A stretch of 21,390 nucleotides of DNA from a virus. Shown piece after piece: positions 1 to 5,290 of this stretch. Both the position numbers and the translations under genes were made by a program. The stretch covers positions 1-21,390 of the IMG/VR virus record IMGVR_UViG_3300020182_000208. One strand, written 5' to 3'. Under the pieces are notes generated by a model. That model was not told where the DNA came from, searched no databases, and was given only the letters and a program-made list of their open reading frames with translations. Position 1 is the stretch's first letter, and every line of letters starts with the position of its first letter.

Positions 1-421
1 GCACTACTACGACCGCACCATCCAGACCTTCGATGGTCCACGGGTAGAGCGTGTAGAAGACTATGGTGTCCGTGAGTTTGGCGTCAAAGGTATGACAGCA
101 GATGCGCTATCGGTGTTTGACCATGTGCGTGTGCTCAACCTTGCCTCTAAGTATGTCGATAGTGCTTGCAGTAAGACCTGTAATGTCGGGGATGATGTCA
201 CTTGGGAACAGTTCAAGGATGTCTACATGCAAGCCTATGACGGGGGCTCCTCTGGATGCACCACGTTTAGGGCCAGCGGTAAGCGCTTTGGTATTCTTAA
301 TGCCTCTACCAGCGAAGATGCAGCTATTGAGACTGTGGTAGAACCAGACGCCTTTGTGGATGAGAAAGAGGGTGGCGCTTGCTACTTCGATCCAGCCACA
401 GGCCTTCGTACCTGCGAGTAA
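1..421 (+). CDS. nrdJ: Class II (B12-dependent) ribonucleotide reductase, C-terminal end (partial)
   Basis: The reading frame is open from position 2, so the gene begins left of the window; 139 residues are visible. The enzyme reduces ribonucleotides to deoxyribonucleotides and supplies DNA precursors for phage replication. Seen: a GVKGMTADAL stretch, then ASKYVDSACSKTCNVGDD, which matches the SKTxN region of the NrdJ-type catalytic barrel, then a FKDVYMQAYDGGSSGCTTF segment and a SGKRFGIL stretch near the end. The last residues carry two cysteines (CYF...RTCE, ten residues between them), the position where class II enzymes keep the thiol pair that re-reduces the active site. The assignment rests on recognising these C-terminal motifs; the catalytic centre lies outside the window. 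The gene is on the rightward arm and ends at a UUCG-loop hairpin. Confidence 0.88.
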   Translation, partial: HYYDRTIQTFDGPRVERVEDYGVREFGVKGMTADALSVFDHVRVLNLASKYVDSACSKTCNVGDDVTWEQFKDVYMQAYDGGSSGCTTFRASGKRFGILNASTSEDAAIETVVEPDAFVDEKEGGACYFDPATGLRTCE

Positions 422-424
422 ACC

Positions 425-448
425 AGAGAGGCCCTTCGGGGCCTCTTT
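425..448 (+). terminator. UUCG-capped hairpin after the ribonucleotide reductase gene
   Basis: A ten-pair stem (425-434 with 439-448, including one G-U pair) is closed by C-G around a TTCG tetraloop, starting three bases after the stop codon. Only three T residues sit at its 3' end, so it may end transcription only partly, or protect the 3' end of the reductase mRNA, letting the small genes downstream be co-transcribed at a lower level. Confidence 0.75.
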
Positions 449-473
449 GACCAAATAATAACAGGAGAACAGA

Positions 474-710
474 ATGTTCACTGTAGAGTTCGAGCAAGAT
501 CACACCAAGATAGTAACAGTTGACCAGAGCGGTGCCCACGAGGACGTAGAGATGTTCTTAGAGGAAGACGGGACTGTGTATATACGCCAGTTCGCTGAAG
601 AGTTTAATGAGTACCAGTTGCTCATCATCTCCCACTATCAACTGGTAGACCTAATAGCTTCCATAGATGCGCCAGAAGGCGCTCATTCAGTAACCATAGG
701 TACAGAGTAA
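474..710 (+). CDS. Small acidic phage protein, 78 aa, unknown function
   Basis: I do not recognise a family. The start is well set by an AGGAG box seven bases upstream of the ATG. The product is acidic (many Glu and Asp, few Lys), without signal peptide, membrane segment or cysteine, and has alternating hydrophobic and charged residues compatible with a small alpha/beta fold, for example EEDGTVYIRQFAEEFNEYQL. It lies between the ribonucleotide reductase and two further small genes on the rightward arm, and its stop codon overlaps the start of the next gene by one base (TAATG), so the two are probably translationally coupled. Position among replication or nucleotide-metabolism genes suggests an early or middle accessory protein. 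That is inference only. Confidence 0.7.
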   Translation: MFTVEFEQDHTKIVTVDQSGAHEDVEMFLEEDGTVYIRQFAEEFNEYQLLIISHYQLVDLIASIDAPEGAHSVTIGTE

Positions 711-913
711 TGATATTCCCACGCATAAAAGTAGACAAGAACAGATGGCACACTTGGTTCGCTTGGTATCCCATCAAGTACGGCATTCACTGGGTGTGGT
801 TGCAGAGGGTACAAAGGCGCTGGTGTGACCACCCAGTCATTAAGTCTTGGGACTACAGTGTGCCAACCATTGATGACATGGATAACCACATCGACTGGGA
901 TAAACTGCTGTGA
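710..913 (+). CDS. Small Trp-rich basic phage protein, 67 aa, unknown function
   Basis: The ATG overlaps the stop of the preceding gene by one base and has no strong ribosome-binding site of its own, fitting re-initiation. The protein is very rich in tryptophan (nine Trp in 67 residues), starts with a basic stretch (MIFPRIKVDKNRW) and has the aromatic run WHTWFAWYPIKYGIHWVWL. It ends in the acidic tail HIDWDKLL. No known domain is recognised, and the aromatic segment contains charged residues, so a membrane helix is doubtful. The last 18 bases of the gene are repeated almost exactly at 1162-1179 after the next gene, where they again encode WDKLL and a stop. Confidence 0.65.
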   Translation: MIFPRIKVDKNRWHTWFAWYPIKYGIHWVWLQRVQRRWCDHPVIKSWDYSVPTIDDMDNHIDWDKLL

Positions 914-947
914 GTGAGCCAATTTTGAGCACAAGGATAGATAAACA

Positions 948-1160
948 ATGACTAAACTATCTGACTTAGAGCCAATTATAATGGACTGTTGGCACGTCTG
1001 TGATGACCTACAGGTTGTGTTCAAACAGATCGGTGACGGTGAACGTGACCCTACACAGGATGAACTGATGAACGCACTGATGGGTATGCAACAGCTATAC
1101 CAATGGAAGTTTGAACAGTTGTTCTTTAAGTATGAGGAGGTACTCCGTGATAAACAGTGA
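948..1160 (+). CDS. Small conserved-type marine phage protein, 70 aa
   Basis: A 70-residue, mostly helical protein with an AAGGA box upstream of the ATG. The core, with [20 protein letters not shown] in the first half and a [20 protein letters not shown] segment in the second, resembles from memory a short protein found widely in marine cyanophages and podoviruses (pattern MDCW..-DD...-G...LY..KFE.LF). Its function is not known to me. There is no signal peptide or membrane segment. It is the last clear gene of the rightward arm. A perfect AGGAGG inside its 3' end precedes a ten-codon GTG mini-ORF that overlaps its last codons. Confidence 0.75.
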   Translation: MTKLSDLEPIIMDCWHVCDDLQVVFKQIGDGERDPTQDELMNALMGMQQLYQWKFEQLFFKYEEVLRDKQ

Positions 1161-1179
1161 GTGGGATAAACTATTGTGA
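1147..1179 (+). other. Ten-codon mini-ORF ending in a copy of the WDKLL tail
   Basis: GTG at 1147 lies six bases after a perfect AGGAGG (1135-1140) and opens ten codons reading [10 protein letters not shown] before TGA. The last 18 bases match the end of the 710-913 gene at 16 of 18 positions. It may be a translated micropeptide, a coupling device, or the remnant of a duplicated and deleted copy of that gene. Confidence 0.35.
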
Positions 1180-1186
1180 TAGGGGT

Positions 1187-1230
1187 GACACGGGGGCGGC
1201 TCCGTCTAGCAGACCCTGCTCCACCGTGTC
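1187..1230. other. Long stable hairpin at the end of the rightward arm
   Basis: GACACG (1187-1192) pairs with CGTGTC (1225-1230). Inside it GGGGC (1193-1197) pairs with GCTCC (1218-1222), and GTCT (1204-1207) pairs with AGAC (1211-1214) around an AGC loop. There is no T tract on either strand, so this is not a classical intrinsic terminator. It could be a stem that halts polymerase or stabilises the 3' end of the rightward mRNA, or part of a structured RNA. It is too short for a tRNA. Confidence 0.5.
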
Positions 1231-1233
1231 GTT

Positions 1234-1247
1234 GTTACCGGAGTAAC
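1234..1247. other. Short hairpin in the convergent intergenic region
   Basis: GTTAC (1234-1238) and GTAAC (1243-1247) form a five-pair stem around CGGA, four bases after the long hairpin. On its own it is weak; it matters as part of a cluster of consecutive stems between the two converging gene blocks. Confidence 0.35.
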
Positions 1248-1294
1248 ATTTGCCAGATGGAGTCGATGCGACATAATGTCAATAGTCTACAGCC

Positions 1295-1335
1295 AAAAAA
1301 CACTGATCGGGACTAAAGTGTGGTCCTGACCAGTG
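1295..1335 (-). terminator. Strong intrinsic terminator closing the leftward late operon
   Basis: A 13-position stem (1301-1313 with 1323-1335, one mismatch and one G-U pair) has a nine-base loop. Read leftward it is followed at once by six U (A tract at 1295-1300). This is the textbook form of a rho-independent terminator for the long structural and lysis transcript. In the rightward direction the same stem has no U tract after it. Confidence 0.85.
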
Positions 1336-1343
1336 CTAAGTTA

Positions 1344-1379
1344 GTTCGCCGTTACTTCATACGGAGCATTATGGCGAAC
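1344..1379. repeat. Seven-base inverted repeat GTTCGCC/GGCGAAC
   Basis: GTTCGCC (1344-1350) pairs perfectly with GGCGAAC (1373-1379) over a 22-base loop. It overlaps the 3' end of the 26-codon leftward ORF and lies eight bases from the main terminator stem. It may be a second stem of the terminator or an RNA-stability element. Confidence 0.4.
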
Positions 1380-1432
1380 AACAATCCAACTATTATTAGA
1401 TCGCTTAGTGGGAGTGCTATTCCATTCACCAT
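1352..1432 (-). CDS. Candidate 26-aa single-pass membrane microprotein at the end of the lysis operon
   Basis: A short leftward frame sits between the muramidase stop (1504) and the operon terminator (1335). Its ATG at 1432 is preceded, with seven bases spacing, by GGAAGG (1445-1440 on the minus strand), as good a ribosome-binding site as those of the accepted genes nearby. The peptide begins MVNGIALPLSD, continues with the hydrophobic run LIIVGLLFAIML and ends in basic RMK, the shape of a tiny inner-membrane protein with a cytoplasmic C-terminus. Its place after holin and muramidase suggests a role in lysis or its timing, but that is inference. The small size means a chance ORF cannot be excluded; the binding site, hydrophobic pattern and location together favour a real gene. 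Confidence 0.55.
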   Translation of the reverse strand: MVNGIALPLSDLIIVGLLFAIMLRMK

Positions 1433-1503
1433 GGGATCACCTTCCTTTCTTCAACCTGACAGGAGTTGGCCTGCCAGTATTCTGTCGATCTGTGTTTTTT
1501 GCT

Positions 1504-2019
1504 TTAGGTCTCTGCCATCTTGATAGCTGCCATGCGTGTCTCTTCGTTACGCCGCAGCCACCCCCGACCAAAGGTATCGAAGGTCTTGAGGCGTCTGTAG
1601 AAGGCCTCTCGCTCTGCTGCGTACTGTTCGATGATGTCGATGGGGTTCATACGTCCTACAGCGCCTAGTGTCTGAGGACCAATGCCGCCATCTTGTGTGA
1701 CACCCACAACCTTCTGGAGCATCTTAGCTCCCCGTCCTGTACCACCGTTCACTGCTAGATCGAAGACAGCGAAGTCTACACCAGAGGGCAGTGCGTCTCC
1801 CTTGACCCTATCCCAGTAGTTACGCTTGTAGATGGGAGTTACATCATCCACCGTCAACGACCGCATCTCATCCTCAGTAACTGGACGATCTACCCAGCTC
1901 TCATAGACAGCTTGGGTGACACCAAGGTTCGTGCGTCCACCGGGGTCACTGGGGTGGTTCACATATCCACCTTCGTGGTGCAGGATCATCTTTAGGGATT
2001 GCTCGAAGTTGTCTTTCAC
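1504..2019 (-). CDS. Endolysin: GH108 muramidase with peptidoglycan-binding domain
   Basis: This 171-aa enzyme would cleave the glycan strands of peptidoglycan at the end of infection. The N-terminal half carries the glycoside hydrolase 108 signature HHEGGYVNHPSDPGGRTNLG; Glu16 in HEGGY is the expected catalytic acid. The C-terminal half (about residues 80-171, with FAVFDLAVNGGTGRGAKMLQ and DGGIGPQTLGAV) matches the predicted peptidoglycan-binding domain usually paired with it. Length is typical. No signal peptide or SAR helix is visible, so release should depend on a holin, and the holin gene overlaps immediately upstream. The start is GTG, four-base GTGA overlap with the holin stop, and a GGAG box seven bases upstream, so the two proteins are probably made in coupled amounts. 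Confidence 0.93.
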   Translation of the reverse strand: MKDNFEQSLKMILHHEGGYVNHPSDPGGRTNLGVTQAVYESWVDRPVTEDEMRSLTVDDVTPIYKRNYWDRVKGDALPSGVDFAVFDLAVNGGTGRGAKMLQKVVGVTQDGGIGPQTLGAVGRMNPIDIIEQYAAEREAFYRRLKTFDTFGRGWLRRNEETRMAAIKMAET

Positions 2020-2387
2020 TTGCTTACTCCTTTAGTGCGCTCAAATGTGCGCAGTGTGCCTAAGCCAAGGAGGCCCATGAGCACGGGCATCATGGTTGCT
2101 GTGTCCACCTGTGGCACGTTAATTTGCCATGGTGCCAGCAGCGGTGAGATCATAAAGTTGATGGCCATGCCCATGACACAGACCCAAGCCGTGGCGGGGC
2201 GCCAAGAGGACTGGAACCAGTTGCCCTTGGCTTCCTCTTTGTTGACTGCCAGCTGTGCGAGTGCCAGCTCCTGACCATGGCGTTCTGCCATCGTGCTTAT
2301 CTCATGAGCTAGAGCTGCCTTCTGGTCTTTGTCTTCTACGAACTTGTCGAGGAGGCCTGTGACTGGGCCAATTAGTTGTGCTATCAT
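2016..2387 (-). CDS. Holin of the 3-TM gene-transfer-agent type
   Basis: A 123-aa membrane protein resembling the GTA_holin_3TM family (PF11351), common in alphaproteobacterial phages and gene-transfer agents. It would form inner-membrane lesions that let the muramidase reach the wall. The family's hallmark is visible: an N-terminal hydrophobic segment (MIAQLIGPVTGLL), a charged helix (about residues 15-55), then SWRPATAWVCVMGMAINFM (membrane segment near 63-86) and a last hydrophobic segment, MMPVLMGLLGLGTLRTF. I chose the ATG at 2387 because it overlaps the upstream stop as ATGA; a longer frame starting at 2417 would overlap the previous gene and lacks family similarity at its start. The muramidase follows with a GTGA overlap. 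Confidence 0.87.
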   Translation of the reverse strand: MIAQLIGPVTGLLDKFVEDKDQKAALAHEISTMAERHGQELALAQLAVNKEEAKGNWFQSSWRPATAWVCVMGMAINFMISPLLAPWQINVPQVDTATMMPVLMGLLGLGTLRTFERTKGVSK

Positions 2388-2581
2388 TTCTCCATCCCAT
2401 CGTCTTGAAGCATCCACTGTAGCCGACTAACAGTTAGCTTTAGGTCGTTAAGCTCCTCAGTGGTTCCGTGTGTGTACATCATTGCCTCAACGTCCAGTTG
2501 GAGCCTGTTCAACGTGTTAAAGTTCCACGCCATGAGGCCCATAAGAACTGCTAGAGCTGCCTGTATTATCTTATCGCTCAT
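2384..2581 (-). CDS. Small membrane-anchored coiled-coil-like protein, 65 aa
   Basis: ATG at 2581 overlaps the stop of the preceding gene (ATGA), and its own stop overlaps the holin start in the same way, so three consecutive lysis-region genes are chained by four-base overlaps. The peptide starts MSDKIIQAALAVLMGLMAWN, a single N-terminal membrane helix (about residues 5-19), followed by a hydrophilic helix with heptad-like leucines (LNRLQLDVEAMM... ELNDLKLTVSRLQWML). This shape fits an inner-membrane spanin subunit or a holin accessory, but no lipoprotein partner with a lipobox is visible, and no family is recognised with confidence. A longer frame from 2755 would run across the neighbouring gene and gives Cys/Trp-rich nonsense, so it was rejected. 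Confidence 0.72.
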   Translation of the reverse strand: MSDKIIQAALAVLMGLMAWNFNTLNRLQLDVEAMMYTHGTTEELNDLKLTVSRLQWMLQDDGMEK

Positions 2582-2784
2582 TTCTCGTGTCCTAGCCAAA
2601 CAGCAAAGGCACCAGTCATGGCACCAGTTACTGTGGCCGTAAGTGCTGTTGCTTGGGATGTCATTTCGTCTGGAGATAGACCCATAAACCAGTACAAAAC
2701 CTGCACATACATTAGGGTCATCACGAGCATCATTAGACGGGGCATTAGCTTCCAAGCCAACACCCGCTCCATTGCGATTGTCAT
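2578..2784 (-). CDS. Two-helix small membrane protein, holin-like, 68 aa
   Basis: The start at 2784 is supported by an AAGGA box seven to eight bases upstream; a longer in-frame version from 2853 would overlap the previous gene by 55 bases and adds no good binding site. Two hydrophobic segments are clear: residues about 17-36 (LMMLVMTLMYVQVLYWFMGL) and 45-65 (ATALTATVTGAMTGAFAVWLG), separated by the acidic turn SPDE and ending in HEK. This is the topology of class II holins, so the phage may carry a second holin or an antiholin beside the 3-TM protein. The alternative is an unrelated virion or superinfection-exclusion membrane protein. It is linked by an ATGA overlap to the next gene. Confidence 0.75.
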   Translation of the reverse strand: MTIAMERVLAWKLMPRLMMLVMTLMYVQVLYWFMGLSPDEMTSQATALTATVTGAMTGAFAVWLGHEK

Positions 2785-2798
2785 TATGTTATTCCTTG

Positions 2799-3242
2799 TC
2801 AGAACTTGATGAAGCCTAGGTGCCACAAGTAGCCACCACCAGAGGCCAGACACAGCAGAAGAAAGCCAATGATCAGGAGAGCACTCAGTACATTCTCCCT
2901 CATCTCCTCTGCTTTAATCAAAGCCAGACGCTGGTCTTCTTTGCGCTCCATGCGTATCTCACGCCTAATAGACTGGAGCTGTTTATATGCACTGAGGCCT
3001 CTGGTGTTGGTGATCAGTTCACGCAATTGCTCTTCGGCATCAGCAGCTTTTTGCTTGTCGAGGAAGGTGTTGAGGGCTTCTTCGTTGGCACTAGCAAAGA
3101 TAGAGGACTTCTTCTTCTGGTGCTTTTGGTTTGCACCATCGACTGCATCAAAGAACGCAGTGATCTCTTTGGTCATGCTGTAGAGCTGTTTGCCAGCAGA
3201 AATCCCACCCTTGACTGCTGCGAAGGCGGTAAGAGGGTCCAT
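2799..3242 (-). CDS. Conserved-type marine phage protein with C-terminal membrane helix, 147 aa
   Basis: The protein begins MDPLTAFAAVKGGISAGKQL, followed by FFDAVDGANQKHQKKKSSIF and a long charged helix, EEQLRELITNTRG... SIRREIRMERKEDQR. From memory this N-terminal pattern, with MDP-TAFAAVK-G-SAGK and KKKSS-FASANEEAL, recurs in proteins of marine T4-like and T7-like phages, usually unnamed. Residues 117-142 (NVLSALLIIGFLLLCLASGG...) form one C-terminal membrane helix, which would place the charged domain in the cytoplasm. An AAAGGGG box precedes the ATG. Its position between tail-fibre and lysis genes suggests a membrane role in lysis or entry, but it could be a minor virion protein. Function unknown. 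Confidence 0.8.
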   Translation of the reverse strand: MDPLTAFAAVKGGISAGKQLYSMTKEITAFFDAVDGANQKHQKKKSSIFASANEEALNTFLDKQKAADAEEQLRELITNTRGLSAYKQLQSIRREIRMERKEDQRLALIKAEEMRENVLSALLIIGFLLLCLASGGGYLWHLGFIKF

Positions 3243-3259
3243 AGCCGCCCCTTTCTTTA

Positions 3260-3523
3260 TTAGTCAGCAGCCATCTTCTCGACTGCGCCTCTGATATGTT
3301 CGATGTTAGTGTCTATACGAGCCATGGAGACAGCTTGGGACTGCACCATGCTCTCTACTTTACCAACACGCTCACTGAAGTTCATCAGTTTCTCAGTGTT
3401 GCTTTGGATGTCTGCCATCATCATAGACACTGTCCAGACAATGGCGGCTGCTTGAGTTATGAGGCCAAGAAGAAGAGTTGCGGGGACACTTTTGGAGATG
3501 TGCCAACCGTCTTCTTCTGCCAT
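3260..3523 (-). CDS. Single-TM coiled-coil protein, possible spanin-like lysis accessory, 87 aa
   Basis: I start at the ATG at 3523, whose first base is the last base of the stop of the preceding gene (TGATG). No ribosome-binding site is seen, fitting re-initiation; a start at 3541 would add six residues inside the upstream gene. A short charged N-terminus (MAEEDGWHISKS) leads into a membrane helix at about residues 13-36 (VPATLLLGLITQAAAIVWTV). The rest (NTEKLMNFSERVGKVESMVQ and on) is a hydrophilic coiled-coil-like helix that would lie in the periplasm if the N-terminus is inside. Such proteins are common in phage lysis cassettes; an inner-membrane spanin is possible, but the partner lipoprotein is not visible. 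Confidence 0.75.
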   Translation of the reverse strand: MAEEDGWHISKSVPATLLLGLITQAAAIVWTVSMMMADIQSNTEKLMNFSERVGKVESMVQSQAVSMARIDTNIEHIRGAVEKMAAD

Positions 3524-3993
3524 CAGGGAGCAACAGGCCAATCGTCTTCAGCCAAGTTGGGCCATGCGTCTGCATCAGTCAAACCACGAAGCTCTTGGCG
3601 GTAGGTGGCCCATGCTGTCTTGAGTTCATTGGTCAGTGGACTGTCGTTTATCTGTGTCCAGTCTGAGTAAGCCAGCAATTCATTACGTCTACCACGATTA
3701 AGCGAAGCTACATCAGCGTCATACTTTGCTATCTCCTCAGCAGTCTTACTTGACGTAGTCCAGCCAACAGTCCAAGCACCAGAGACTAAGGATGGTGTAG
3801 CTTCTTGCTCGACTGTCTGAGTGCGATTATCAATGCTAGGCATATCCGCATAAGTAACTGAAAGTATCCCATAGCTCTCTAGCATTTCATCAGGGATTTC
3901 CTTGGGGAAGCTGGTGTTAGGGTTGTCACGGCGTAGTTGCCCTACGTTGTAGGGGTATGTGTCTACGTTTCCGCTTGTGATTTTAACGTACAT
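3523..3993 (-). CDS. Tail (fibre) assembly chaperone-like protein, 156 aa
   Basis: The C-terminal third (about residues 100-156) has RRNELLAYSDWTQINDSPLT followed by KTAWATYRQELRGL and a final WP-AP, the recognisable pattern of the phage tail assembly chaperone family (Phage_tail_APC, PF16778). The N-terminal part (MYVKITSGNVDTYPYNVGQL RRDNPNTSFP split here) is typical of proteins that follow fibre genes in phages of marine and soil proteobacteria. It lies directly after the predicted adhesin gene, where a folding or attachment helper for the fibre tip is expected. The start has an AAGGAT box nine bases upstream. The actual client protein is inferred from gene order, not shown by the sequence. 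Confidence 0.82.
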   Translation of the reverse strand: MYVKITSGNVDTYPYNVGQLRRDNPNTSFPKEIPDEMLESYGILSVTYADMPSIDNRTQTVEQEATPSLVSGAWTVGWTTSSKTAEEIAKYDADVASLNRGRRNELLAYSDWTQINDSPLTNELKTAWATYRQELRGLTDADAWPNLAEDDWPVAP

Positions 3994-4040
3994 TTAAGTT
4001 ATCCTTATAGATCAGACACGCTTTTATTTTTATGATTGTT

Positions 4041-4694
4041 TTAGGACTCATTTATGACACAACTCATCATAATGTTGTAACTGCCATAGTCCCCACCAGC
4101 CTGAACATAGCCCGCATTACTACTGTCGCTGAAAATTCTGTAGTACATTTTGATGTAATTGTTGTTTTCACCTTGGTTTAAATAATTTCCATCCCAAAAT
4201 GACCCGGTTATATACGGCTCTGTTTGATATGATGAGTATGTTCCAATCAAAATACTTGGGCCATTACCCTGTGAAGTGCTAAAATATTGTGAATATGGTG
4301 TGAGACTTGTTTGAACTATGTAGCTAGGGTTCGCCGACGTAACAGTTAAACTCGTCACTGGGTTCGCTGGTCTGAATGTCATCATAATCGCAGAGTCATA
4401 GTTATCTGCCTGTCTGGTAAAAGTTGTTGTTAAATCTTGAGACGTTAATATTTTGTACTGAAACATATCCTCAAATGTGTTATCAACGGAGGCTATTTGA
4501 GTAAATCCAGAATATACAGTTGGTGCTGGGCCAGTAGCAGTTGAAGAGTATGCTATTGCAATATCTCCAGCTTGAGACCCAGATGGAACTTGTATGTCCA
4601 TGTTTGATGATGGGAAACTTACGCCCACGAATGTGAAATCTTGAGGTGTACTTGCACCACTTGCAGAACAAATTTTTCGCGCCAACATACTCAT
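4041..4694 (-). CDS. Predicted fibre-tip adhesin / receptor-binding protein, AT-rich, 217 aa
   Basis: A beta-rich protein of Ser, Thr, Tyr, Asn and Gly with almost no charge, as in phage tips that bind surface polysaccharide or protein. The segment DIQVPSGSQAGDIAIAYSS followed by a PTVYSGFTQIAS stretch resembles a recurring tail-protein module (P-G-xxGD-x-xx...P-GWT). The last third has YITGSFWDGNYLNQGENNNY and ends MMSCVINES. The start at 4694 is chosen because it overlaps the stop of the upstream fibre gene (ATGA); an earlier in-frame ATG at 4727 lies inside that gene. The gene is visibly more AT-rich than its neighbours, with many TAT, AAT, ATA and TTT codons, suggesting recent exchange of the host-range module. 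Binding target unknown. Confidence 0.7.
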   Translation of the reverse strand: MSMLARKICSASGASTPQDFTFVGVSFPSSNMDIQVPSGSQAGDIAIAYSSTATGPAPTVYSGFTQIASVDNTFEDMFQYKILTSQDLTTTFTRQADNYDSAIMMTFRPANPVTSLTVTSANPSYIVQTSLTPYSQYFSTSQGNGPSILIGTYSSYQTEPYITGSFWDGNYLNQGENNNYIKMYYRIFSDSSNAGYVQAGGDYGSYNIMMSCVINES

Positions 4695-5278
4695 GCCATT
4701 GCCGCCCCAGCTTGGAAGCCGTACCACGTTACGCCGCCATCATAAGTGATGAAAGCAAGCATATCAGTCTCTCCATTAGCGGGTGCATCAGGCGCACTAC
4801 CGCCAGCCCAATCAACAGATGTGGGCCAAGTGATTGTGCCACTTATACCAGAAGTTAGCTTGAGTGTGAATCCATAAGCAGTGCCAGATGCAGGGGGATT
4901 GTTAAATGCGAATGTCATGGACTGATTTGTCGTAAGAGCAAAGACGTTGCCTGTTTCACAGTCCACAGTTACAACACCACCGGCAGTCAGGGTTGCATAT
5001 GTCTCGTTGTAGCTGTCGGCTATAAGTTCGCCTGTGAAGGACACATCGCCAGTGAATGTACCGCCTGTCTGAGCAACAAAGTCAGCGCCAGCAACAGGGA
5101 TAGTTGGTGTACCTGTGACATCACTGTAGGCACCAGAGGTTGCTACAGTAGAAAGACCAGCGATCTTGGTGGCAGCAATAGCTGCATCAGTTGCTATGTC
5201 TACGTTGACGATTGTGCCATCTGCTATCTCAGAGGATGTTATGTGCTGTGGTGCTGGTGGATTACCAATATAAGCCAT
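4691..5278 (-). CDS. Tail fibre protein with C-terminal beta domain, 195 aa
   Basis: The N-terminus MAYIGNPPAPQHITSSEIAD and the following DIATDAAIAATKIAGL segment form the repeat-like start common in marine phage fibres (I-DGTI-N-DI-x-A-IA-x-KI-GL). The middle contains the collar-like TGGTFTGDVSFTGEL, and residues about 100-195 (TVDCETGNVFAL..., TFAFNNPPASGTAYGFTLKL, DGGVTWYGFQAG) match a widespread C-terminal beta domain of phage fibres. It is probably a trimeric fibre shaft or short tip. A GGGGGACA box precedes the ATG. Its stop overlaps the adhesin start by four bases, so the two are likely produced together and may assemble into one appendage. Confidence 0.82.
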   Translation of the reverse strand: MAYIGNPPAPQHITSSEIADGTIVNVDIATDAAIAATKIAGLSTVATSGAYSDVTGTPTIPVAGADFVAQTGGTFTGDVSFTGELIADSYNETYATLTAGGVVTVDCETGNVFALTTNQSMTFAFNNPPASGTAYGFTLKLTSGISGTITWPTSVDWAGGSAPDAPANGETDMLAFITYDGGVTWYGFQAGAAMA

Positions 5279-5290
5279 TCTTGTGTCCCC

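Noticed and set aside
1187-1272. Possible tRNA or tmRNA-like RNA
   Set aside because: The outer GACACG/CGTGTC stem is only 32 bases apart and no T-loop or anticodon arm fits; a plain hairpin explains it.
1320-1523. Rightward ORF of 67 codons (or 50 codons from 1371 with a GGAG box)
   Set aside because: It runs across the main terminator stem and into the end of the muramidase gene; its product (Ser/Pro/Cys-rich) has no recognisable pattern, and the opposite strand holds a better frame with a membrane-protein signature.
2384-2755. Longer version of the 65-aa membrane protein starting at 2755
   Set aside because: The extra N-terminal 58 residues are a second-frame reading of the upstream gene; the ATGA overlap at 2581 is the better start.
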